Assembly: GCA_039807445.1 (NCBI GenBank)
Contig: JBDHRG010000169.1
Coordinates: 1 to 8,121, forward strand
Source of the DNA: JBDHRG01 sp039807445
Lineage (GTDB): Bacteria; Pseudomonadota; Gammaproteobacteria; Competibacterales; Competibacteraceae
Reading direction: 5' to 3'
Length of the DNA: 8,121 nucleotides
The notes under the pieces are model-generated. The model was not told the origin of the DNA and made no database searches. It was given only the letters and a program-made list of their open reading frames with translations. This document shows positions 1-4,828 of this stretch, one piece after another. Every line of letters begins with the position of its first letter. Within the stretch, counting starts at the first letter, position 1. Made by a program: the position numbers and the translations under genes.

Positions 1-759
1 GACCTGCCCTCGCTCCAGCACCGCGTCAGCGCCGAGGAATGGCGGCTGCGCGTCGATCTGGCCGCCGCCTACCGGCTGGTGGCGCTGCACGGCTGGGACG
101 ACCTGATCTACAGCCACATCTCGGCGCGCGTGCCGGGCGAAGACCACCACTTCCTGATCAACCCCTTCGGGCTGATGTTCGACGAGATCAGTGCCTCGAG
201 CCTGGTGAAGGTCGATCTGGCCGGCGACAAGGCCATGGATTCGCCCTACGGCGTCAGCAAGGGCGGCTTCGTGCTGCACGCCGCCATCCATGCCGCCCGC
301 GCCGATGCCCTGTGCGTGCTGCACACCCACACCGACCACGGCATCGCGCTCGCGGCGCAGCGCGATGGGCTCAAGCCCTACAGCCAGCACGCGCTGTTCC
401 AGCTCGGCTCGATCGCGTACTTCCCGTACACGGGGCTGGTACTGAGCGCCGAAGACCGCGAGCGCCTGGTGGCCGGGCTCGGCAGCGCGAAGCACGTCGT
501 GCTGCGCAACCACGGCCTGGTGACCATCGGCTGGGACCCCGCCGACGCCTTCCTGCTGATGTTCGACTTCGAGCGCGCCTGCCGCACGCAGCTGCTGGCG
601 CAAGCCAGCGGCGCAGCACTGACCGAGATCGACGCCGCGGTCGCGCGCGAGGTGCAGGCGCTGGCATCGGACGATGGCGGCCCTTCGCCCGACAACGCGC
701 TGATGTGGGCCGGGCTCAAGCGCCGGCTCGACCGCCTCGATCCATCGTACCGGCGCTGA
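1..759 (+). CDS. Class II aldolase/adducin-family protein, 5' end missing
   Basis: The frame is open from the first base, so the true start lies upstream; 252 residues are present and the protein is probably almost complete (family members are about 250 residues). A GTG at 79 is internal, because homologous-looking sequence (WRLRVDLAAAYRLVALHGWDD) precedes it. The aldolase fold is recognised by the N-terminal H-G-W-x-D-L-x-x-S-H-I-S block, the zinc-ligand pair in LHTHTDHG (His108 and His110, counting from base 1) and the third ligand in RNHGLVTIG (His171). Canonical fuculose- or ribulose-phosphate aldolases have a catalytic Glu in an SSE-type motif before the first helix histidine. Here the matching stretch is SKGGFVLH, with Gly at that position. 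The substrate is therefore unknown, and assignment to a sugar-phosphate aldolase or epimerase would be unsafe. It is followed by a 202-bp gap before modA and is unlikely to share its operon. The family call is secure; the function is not. Confidence 0.88.
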   Translation, partial: DLPSLQHRVSAEEWRLRVDLAAAYRLVALHGWDDLIYSHISARVPGEDHHFLINPFGLMFDEISASSLVKVDLAGDKAMDSPYGVSKGGFVLHAAIHAARADALCVLHTHTDHGIALAAQRDGLKPYSQHALFQLGSIAYFPYTGLVLSAEDRERLVAGLGSAKHVVLRNHGLVTIGWDPADAFLLMFDFERACRTQLLAQASGAALTEIDAAVAREVQALASDDGGPSPDNALMWAGLKRRLDRLDPSYRR

Positions 760-841
760 TCCCCGCTCCGCGGGCGAAGCGGCGCCTCGCGCTCCGGGCC
801 GAGGCGGGCGTGACCTCGGTCAAGGGGAATCGGCCCGGCAA

Positions 842-867
842 GCGATATATTCAAACAAATATATGCA
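842..867 (+). promoter_or_regulatory. Probable ModE operator (Mo-box) upstream of modABC
   Basis: A striking A+T-rich island in GC-rich DNA contains a near-palindrome: GCGATATAT, 8 nt, ATATATGCA. Read against the known ModE/MopB consensus (CGnTATATA, 6 nt, TATATAnCG), the left half CGATATAT fits well. The right half keeps ATATA but has GC in place of CG at its edge. The site lies about 95 bp before the modA start, where ModE represses mod operons in other proteobacteria, and a modE gene is present in this window. A weak extended -10-like element (TGTTAGAGT, 880-888) follows, which would let ModE block polymerase. I found no convincing -35. The rest of the 760-961 intergenic stretch shows only weak GC-rich hairpins. 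Confidence 0.62.
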
Positions 868-961
868 TTCTGAATTTTCTGTTAGAGTCCCGCCGGTGGG
901 CGCCTGCCCCTGCCCGGCCGTTTCCGAAATCCTCCGCGATCGTGCAAGGAGCACCCCCGTG

Positions 962-1711
962 ATGACCAAGCGTCGCCTGCCCCTGCTGCTCGCCGCCTCG
1001 CTGTTCGCCGCCGGCGCGCAGGCCGAGGAACTGATCGTCTCGGCTGCGGCCAGCCTGACCAACGCCTTCAAGGAGATCGGCCAGGGCTTCGAACGCAAGC
1101 ACGCCGGCGACAGGATCACCTTCAACTTCGCCGCCTCGGGTGCGTTGCTGGCCCAGATCGAGAAGGGCGCACCGGTCGACGTGTTCGCCTCGGCCGACCA
1201 GGAGACGATGGACAAGGCCGAGGCCGGCAGGCACCTCGAGCCCGGCTCGCGCCGCGACTTCGCCGGCAACAGCCTGGTCGTGGTCGTGCCCAGGGACTCG
1301 ACGCTGAAGCTCGACGGGCTGGCCGCGCTCGCCGACCCCGAAGTCGAGCGCGTCGCGATCGGCAACCCCGCGACCACTCCGAACGGCCGCTACGCCCGCG
1401 CCGCGCTCGCCGCCGCCGGCCAGTGGGGGGCGGTCGAGCCCAAGCTGGTGCTGGCCGAGAACGTGCGCCAGAGCCTCAACTACGTCGGCCGCGGCGAAGT
1501 CGAGGCCGGCTTCGTGTTCGCGACCGACGCCGCGCAGGACAAGGACAAGGTCAGGATCGCGCTCGAGGTCCCGACCGAGCAGGCCATCGTCTACCCGATC
1601 GCGGTGGTGGCCGGCAGCCGCAAGCCGCTGGCCCGGGCCTTCGTCGACTACGTGCGCTCGGCCGAGGGCCAGGCGGTGCTGAAGCGCTACGGCTTCAAGT
1701 CGCCGAACTGA
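962..1711 (+). CDS. modA: Molybdate ABC transporter, periplasmic substrate-binding protein
   Basis: ModA captures molybdate (and usually tungstate) in the periplasm and delivers it to ModBC. The 249-residue product has a clear Sec signal peptide: MTKRR, a hydrophobic run, then GAQA with likely cleavage after Ala21. The mature protein begins EELIVSAAASLTNAFKEI, the typical ModA opening. Family blocks follow in order: FNFAASGALLAQIEKGAPVDVFASAD (residues 54-79), GNPATTPNGRYARAAL (134-149), AENVRQSLNYVGRGEVEAGFVFATDA (165-190) and YPIAVVAG. An AAGGAG ribosome-binding site is at 946-951. A GTG at 959-961 directly abuts the ATG at 962 in frame and is an equally well-spaced alternative start, adding one residue. 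The gene opens a modABC operon with a putative ModE box upstream. One oddity is Phe186, where the E. coli molybdate-contacting Tyr lies in the same motif. Confidence 0.95.
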   Translation: MTKRRLPLLLAASLFAAGAQAEELIVSAAASLTNAFKEIGQGFERKHAGDRITFNFAASGALLAQIEKGAPVDVFASADQETMDKAEAGRHLEPGSRRDFAGNSLVVVVPRDSTLKLDGLAALADPEVERVAIGNPATTPNGRYARAALAAAGQWGAVEPKLVLAENVRQSLNYVGRGEVEAGFVFATDAAQDKDKVRIALEVPTEQAIVYPIAVVAGSRKPLARAFVDYVRSAEGQAVLKRYGFKSPN

Positions 1712-1725
1712 GGAATCGGACGGCC

Positions 1726-2394
1726 ATGCTCGACGCCGCCGACTGGGCACCGCTGGCGCTGACGCTGAAGGTGTCGCTGCTGGCGACGCTGATCGCGCTG
1801 GTCGGCGGCGTCGCGCTCGCCTTCGTGTTCGCCCGCGTCCGCTTCCCCGGCCGGGATACGCTCGACGCGATCCTGACGCTGCCGATGGTGATGCCGCCGA
1901 CGGTGCTCGGCTACTACCTGATCGTCGTCGTCGGCCGCAAGGGCTGGCTGGGGCCGTGGCTCGACGACACCTTCGGCATCCAGCTGATGTTCACCTGGCA
2001 GGGTGCGGTGCTGGCCGCGGCGATCGTCGCCTTCCCGCTGGTGTTCAAGTCGGCGCGCGCCGCGCTCGAAGACGTCGAGCCCACGCTCGAGCGCGCCGCG
2101 CGCACGCTGGGCTCGACCGAGCCCGCAGTGTTCTTCCGCGTCACCCTGCCGCTGGCCGCGCGCGGCACGCTCGCCGGCACGCTGCTCGCCTTCGCCCGGG
2201 CGATGGGCGAGTTCGGCGCGACGCTGATGATCGCCGGCAATCTGCCCGGGCGCACGCAGACGCTGTCGCTGGCGGTCTACGACGCGGTCCAGGCCGGCGA
2301 CGAGGCCCGCGCCGATGCGCTGGTGCTGCTGATCTCGGCCGTGTGCGTGACCATCCTGGTCGTCTCGAGCCGCCTGCTCGCCCCGCGCCGCTGA
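1726..2394 (+). CDS. modB: Molybdate ABC transporter permease
   Basis: ModB forms the homodimeric inner-membrane channel of the molybdate importer. The 222-residue product matches the usual ModB length (about 220-230). Hydrophobic segments lie roughly at residues 10-36, 47-69, 93-107, 143-165 and 195-216. The block LTLPMVMPPTVLGYYL (50-65) is characteristic of ModB. The cytoplasmic EAA loop that docks onto ModC is visible as ERAARTLG (122-129) followed by FRVTLPLAARG, with the conserved Gly at 129. The start is the ATG 14 nt after the modA stop, preceded by GAGGA at 1710-1714, which overlaps the modA stop codon. This spacing supports cotranscription and translational coupling with modA. The same frame is open upstream to 1423, but that part lies antiphase over modA and has no ModB-like sequence. 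Confidence 0.95.
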   Translation: MLDAADWAPLALTLKVSLLATLIALVGGVALAFVFARVRFPGRDTLDAILTLPMVMPPTVLGYYLIVVVGRKGWLGPWLDDTFGIQLMFTWQGAVLAAAIVAFPLVFKSARAALEDVEPTLERAARTLGSTEPAVFFRVTLPLAARGTLAGTLLAFARAMGEFGATLMIAGNLPGRTQTLSLAVYDAVQAGDEARADALVLLISAVCVTILVVSSRLLAPRR

Positions 2395-2405
2395 GTGAGC
2401 CCACG

Positions 2406-3173
2406 ATGAAACTCTCGGTCGACATCGACGTACGCCTGCGCACCGGCCGCGGCCGTCGCGCGCGCGAATTCCTGCTCAGGGCGGCGTTCGAGTCGGCCGA
2501 CGAGCGCATGGTGATCTTCGGCCCCTCGGGCTCGGGCAAGAGCGTCACCATCCAGGCGATCGCCGGGCTGATGCGCCCCGAGCGCGGACGCATCGCGCTC
2601 GGCGGGCGGGTGCTGTTCGACTCGGCGTGCGGCATCGACCTGCCGGCGCGCGAACGCCGCGTCGGCTACCTGTTCCAGGACTACGCGCTGTTCCCGCACC
2701 TGACGGTGGCCGACAATGCCGGTTACGCACTGCGGCGCTGGCCGTGGCGGCTGTCGGCCGAGGGACGCGAGCGGGTCGGCGCGATGCTCGAGCTGTTCGG
2801 CCTGTCGATGCTCGCCGACAGCCTGCCGCGCGACCTCTCCGGCGGCCAGCGCCAGCGCGTCGCGCTGGCGCGCGCGCTGCTGCACGAGCCCGAGGTGCTG
2901 CTGCTCGACGAGCCGTTCGCGGCGATGGACCTCCTGCTGCGCGGGCGCATGCGCGACGAGCTGACCGCGATCCAGGAGCGCTTCCGCGTGCCGATGGTGG
3001 TGATCACCCACGACCTCGAGGACGTGCGCACCTTCGCCGACACGCTGGTGATCTACCGCCACGGCGCGGTCGCCGAAACCCTGCCGTGCAAGGCGATCCG
3101 CGACCGCGAGGGCGAGGCCGGCGCCTGGGCCCGCATCCAGAACGCCTGCGGCGGCGTGTTCGACGCCGCCTGA
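2406..3173 (+). CDS. modC: Molybdate ABC transporter ATP-binding protein lacking the C-terminal Mop domain
   Basis: This is the ATPase that powers molybdate import through ModB. All nucleotide-binding motifs are present in the 255-residue product: Walker A GPSGSGKS (39-46), Q-loop Gln91 in YLFQDYALFPHLTV, signature LSGGQRQR (144-151), Walker B LLLDEP (165-170), D-loop AAMD (172-175) and H-loop His202 (VITHD). The ATG lies 11 nt after the modB stop, with only a weak GAGTGAG as ribosome-binding site, so coupling to modB is likely. An upstream-open frame back to 1956 is a shadow of modB. Classical ModC is about 350 residues and carries a C-terminal Mop/TOBE molybdate-sensing domain. Here the protein ends about 50 residues after the H-loop with a natural-looking stop, and no Mop-like sequence remains in any + frame before 3181. 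The nearby modG supplies separate Mop domains. ModC is inferred from position, as the isolated domain could belong to other importers. Confidence 0.93.
   Translation: MKLSVDIDVRLRTGRGRRAREFLLRAAFESADERMVIFGPSGSGKSVTIQAIAGLMRPERGRIALGGRVLFDSACGIDLPARERRVGYLFQDYALFPHLTVADNAGYALRRWPWRLSAEGRERVGAMLELFGLSMLADSLPRDLSGGQRQRVALARALLHEPEVLLLDEPFAAMDLLLRGRMRDELTAIQERFRVPMVVITHDLEDVRTFADTLVIYRHGAVAETLPCKAIRDREGEAGAWARIQNACGGVFDAA
3150..3170. other. Perfect 8-bp hairpin at the end of modC, between convergent genes
   Basis: GGCGGCGT (3150-3157), loop GTTCG, ACGCCGCC (3163-3170) form a perfect stem inside the last codons of modC, immediately before its stop. modC and modG converge with only 7 bp between stop codons, so there is no room for a separate terminator. 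The stem could slow polymerase from either side. Neither side has a T-tract, so an intrinsic terminator is not supported. The hairpin may simply reflect coding for Gly-Gly-Val-Phe-Asp-Ala-Ala in GC-rich DNA. Confidence 0.35.
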
Positions 3174-3180
3174 TCGGCCT

Positions 3181-3600
3181 TCACTCGACCGCGAGCAGCA
3201 CCGACGACGCCTTGATGATCGCGCTGGCCCGGGTGCCCACCACCAGTCCCAGGCGGCGGATGCTCGCGTTGGTCAGCACGGCGACGACTTCGCTGCCTTG
3301 ATCAAGGTCGATGACGACTTCGCCGTTGACCGCGCCTTCGACCACGCGGCTCACCGTGCCGACCAGCTGGTTGCGGGCGCTGAGCCGGGTGCCTTCACCG
3401 ACGCCGACCAGCACCGACGAAGCCTTGATCAGCGCCAGTGTCTCTCCACCCTCGGCCAGACCGAGCGCCTCGACGGCTTCGTTGGTGACGACGGCGACCA
3501 GCGCCGTGCCGGCGACGTCGAGCGTGACTTCACTGTTGACCGCGCCGCGGATCAGGCAGGTGACACGGCCACGGAAGAGGTTGCGGGCGCTGATCTTCAT
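3181..3600 (-). CDS. modG: Molybdate-binding di-Mop protein
   Basis: The product is 139 residues and consists of two tandem Mop (TOBE) domains and nothing else. Repeat 1 (1-69) begins MKISARNLFRGRV and ends LALIKASSVLVGV. Repeat 2 (71-139) begins TRLSARNQLVGTV and ends SAIIKASSVLLAV. Both keep the SARN motif and the IKASSV motif that form the oxyanion sites in Mop proteins. This architecture matches ModG of Azotobacter vinelandii and the related molbindins, which bind molybdate in the cytoplasm for storage or homeostasis. The start is the ATG at 3600, with AGGAG (3607-3611 on this strand) 6 nt upstream. The frame is open further up but has no better start. It lies downstream of modE on the same strand, with an A+T-rich, possibly ModE-bound palindrome in between, and converges on modC. 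Because ModC here lacks its own Mop domain, ModG may take over part of that role; this is inference. Confidence 0.93.
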   Translation of the reverse strand: MKISARNLFRGRVTCLIRGAVNSEVTLDVAGTALVAVVTNEAVEALGLAEGGETLALIKASSVLVGVGEGTRLSARNQLVGTVSRVVEGAVNGEVVIDLDQGSEVVAVLTNASIRRLGLVVGTRASAIIKASSVLLAVE

Positions 3601-3635
3601 TCGGAACTCCTGGTTCGCTCGGGATGGAAACTGCC

Positions 3636-3656
3636 GTCGCACCGCCGGGGTGCGAC
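3636..3656 (-). other. Hairpin in the modG leader
   Basis: GTCGCACC (3636-3643) and GGTGCGAC (3649-3656) form a perfect 8-bp stem with a 5-nt loop. It lies about 35 nt upstream of the modG start codon and downstream of the A+T-rich palindrome, so it would be in the modG 5' leader RNA. The sequence after it on the - strand (GGCAGTTTCC) is not a convincing T-tract, so I do not call a terminator. It could stabilise the mRNA, or take part in leader control. Confidence 0.45.
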
Positions 3657-3689
3657 ACGGAGGGTACGGAGCTTAACGGGCCCTGAAAG

Positions 3690-3717
3690 ATTACTATATG
3701 TTAATTATCAACGTAAT
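3690..3717 (-). promoter_or_regulatory. A+T-rich imperfect palindrome upstream of modG, possible ModE site and promoter
   Basis: The only strongly A+T-rich stretch between modE and modG starts with ATTAC and ends with GTAAT, a perfect outer inverted repeat centred near 3703.5. On the - strand it contains ACGTTGAT and ACATATAG, resembling the half-sites of ModE operators (CGTTATAT type) but with poor internal symmetry. A TATAGT on the - strand (3693-3698) could be a -10 element about 95 nt before the modG start; no -35 is evident, as might be expected for an activated promoter. In Rhodobacter capsulatus a ModE-type protein activates the mop gene, which makes this position suggestive. The match to the ModE consensus is weaker than at the modA site. 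Confidence 0.42.
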
Positions 3718-3721
3718 CCCC

Positions 3722-4525
3722 TCAGCCCGCGACCGCCAGGATCACTTGCGCCGGGTCGACCAATGCCCAGGCCTCCGCGCCCTCGGTCAGGCCGAGCGCG
3801 GCAAACGCCTCGGCCGCCGGCGCGGCGCTCAGCACCTGTCCGTCGCCGAACCCCAGCGTCACTTCGACGCTGCCGCCGGCCGCCTCGGCCTGCACCGACA
3901 GCACCCGCCCGCGCAGCGCCTGCGCCGCATCGGCCGGCGCCACCGCGGCGAGCTGCACCGCGGTCGCCTTCAGCAACGCGAAAGCTTCCGAGCCTTCGCT
4001 CAAGCCCAGCGCCTCGACACTCGCCGGCGTCACCGCAGCGCGCAGCACCGCACCGCCGCCGAGTTCGAGCGCCACGCTGACACCGAGCGGGCCGGGTTCG
4101 ATGCCGGCGACGCGCCCGCGCAGCTGGTTGCGCGCGCTGGTACGCAACCGCAGCCGGCGGTCGAGCTCGCGCACGGTTTCGAAATCCGGGTAGCGGGCCT
4201 TCAGCTCGGCGAGCATCGCCGCATAGTCACGCTCCATCGCGCGGAAGGTCGCGACGACACGGCAGCCGTACTCGGTCAGCTGTGTGCCACCGCCCTGGCG
4301 ACCACCCTTGACGCGCGTCACCAGCGGCTGGTCAGCGAGGTTGTTCATCGCGTCGACCAGGTCCCACGCGGTCTTGTAGCCCATGCCGAGCTGGCGCGCG
4401 GCTTCGGCGATCGAGCGGCACGCCGCTATGCGCTCGAGCAGCTCGACGCGGCCGCGCCCGAGGAACGGCCGCTCTTCGCGGTCCAGCCAGAAGCGCCCGT
4501 CGACGCGCAGCTTGTCGGTTTCCAT
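3722..4525 (-). CDS. modE: Molybdate-responsive transcriptional regulator ModE
   Basis: ModE binds molybdate and then DNA to repress mod genes, and in some species activates molybdoenzyme or mop genes. The product is 267 residues, against about 262 in E. coli. Residues 1-115 form the LysR-like winged helix: FLGRGRVELLERIAACRSIAEAARQLGMGYKTAWDLVDAMNN contains the helix-turn-helix (about 38-62), followed by the wing with TRVKGGRQGGGTQLTEYG (70-87). Residues 127-195 form Mop domain 1, with TSARNQLRGRV (129-139) and LLKATAV (184-190). Mop domain 2 (203-267) lacks SARN and the Lys, as is also the case in E. coli ModE. I chose the ATG at 4525 because a strong GGGAGGAG precedes it and homology begins there. 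The frame stays open to a GTG at 4603, but that extension is encoded by a terminator hairpin and the tautomerase end. It lies upstream of modG on the same strand. Confidence 0.95.
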   Translation of the reverse strand: METDKLRVDGRFWLDREERPFLGRGRVELLERIAACRSIAEAARQLGMGYKTAWDLVDAMNNLADQPLVTRVKGGRQGGGTQLTEYGCRVVATFRAMERDYAAMLAELKARYPDFETVRELDRRLRLRTSARNQLRGRVAGIEPGPLGVSVALELGGGAVLRAAVTPASVEALGLSEGSEAFALLKATAVQLAAVAPADAAQALRGRVLSVQAEAAGGSVEVTLGFGDGQVLSAAPAAEAFAALGLTEGAEAWALVDPAQVILAVAG

Positions 4526-4527
4526 CG

Positions 4528-4535
4528 CTCCTCCC
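4528..4535 (-). promoter_or_regulatory. Strong Shine-Dalgarno that fixes the modE start
   Basis: On the - strand GGGAGGAG ends 2 nt before the ATG at 4525, and its GGAGG core ends 4 nt before it. It decides the modE start against the 26-residue longer frame. Only 8 nt separate it from the stem of the upstream terminator hairpin, so the terminator T-tract and the ribosome-binding site are almost continuous. Confidence 0.75.
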
Positions 4536-4543
4536 GAAACGAA

Positions 4544-4565
4544 GAAGCCCGCTCGCGCGGGCTTC
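4544..4565 (-). terminator. Intrinsic terminator after the tautomerase gene, within the modE leader
   Basis: GAAGCCCGC (4544-4552) and GCGGGCTTC (4557-4565) form a perfect 9-bp stem with the tetraloop TCGC on the + strand. On the - strand the stem is followed directly by TTCGTTTC, a fair T-tract, so termination would act on leftward transcription. It begins 22 nt after the stop codon of the tautomerase gene, the expected position for the end of that operon. Its downstream edge is only 18 nt from the modE start codon. Confidence 0.8.
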
Positions 4566-4587
4566 CGGATGATCGTCGCCGCCCCGT

Positions 4588-4773
4588 TTATCGCTCGGAC
4601 CACGGCACGCCGCCGGTGCTCCAGTCCTCGCGCTTGAGCTCGGTGATGATGACGTCGACGCCTTCCTCGTCGATCGCCAGCACGCGTGCGGTTTCGCGCG
4701 TGATCGCCTGCATCAGCTCGAGTTTCTGCTCGCGGCTGCGACCCTCGAACATTTCGACGCGGATCAGCGGCAT
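4588..4773 (-). CDS. 4-oxalocrotonate tautomerase-family protein (61 residues)
   Basis: This tautomerase-superfamily protein has the usual 4-OT monomer size (about 60-62 residues). After removal of Met the N-terminus is Pro1, the catalytic base in this family. The sequence aligns without gaps to Pseudomonas 4-OT as I recall it: EGRS with Arg11 and VIITE (40-44) are conserved. Arg39, which binds and polarises the substrate in true 4-OT, is replaced by Asp, and Phe50 is Trp. The product therefore should not be assigned to catechol meta-cleavage without evidence, and no other catabolic genes are nearby. The start is supported by AAAGGAGG at 4781-4788 on this strand. A longer frame to 4890 is discarded because Pro must follow the initiator Met. 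It lies 55 nt after the HPP/CBS gene and before an intrinsic terminator, so it is probably the last gene of the thyA-side operon. Confidence 0.9.
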   Translation of the reverse strand: MPLIRVEMFEGRSREQKLELMQAITRETARVLAIDEEGVDVIITELKREDWSTGGVPWSER

Positions 4774-4828
4774 GGAACGCCCTCCTTTGTATTGAATGCG
4801 AATGTCGATTGTATCCGGGATGGCGTGC

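Noticed and set aside
799..819. CCGAGG/CCTCGG inverted repeat after the aldolase gene as a terminator
   Set aside because: The stem is only 6 bp with a 9-nt loop, and it is followed by TCAAGGGG rather than a T-tract. It is too weak in such GC-rich DNA.
860..961. Possible molybdenum-cofactor (Moco) riboswitch in the modA leader
   Set aside because: The leader after the operator is under about 100 nt and shows only a short GGGC/GCCC stem, with none of the multi-helix structure expected. ModE control is the simpler explanation.
39..962. 307-codon + strand frame from the aldolase region through the modA promoter
   Set aside because: It overlaps the aldolase frame in another phase, is Arg/Pro-rich and has no recognisable domain. 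Its extension over the A+T-rich operator is accidental.
851..1750. 299-codon - strand frame opposite modA
   Set aside because: ModA is secure on the other strand, with signal peptide and family motifs. This frame is a shadow.
4523..4603. Longer ModE starting at the GTG at 4603
   Set aside because: The added 26 residues are encoded by the terminator hairpin and the tautomerase end. The ATG at 4525 has an excellent Shine-Dalgarno and fits ModE homologues.
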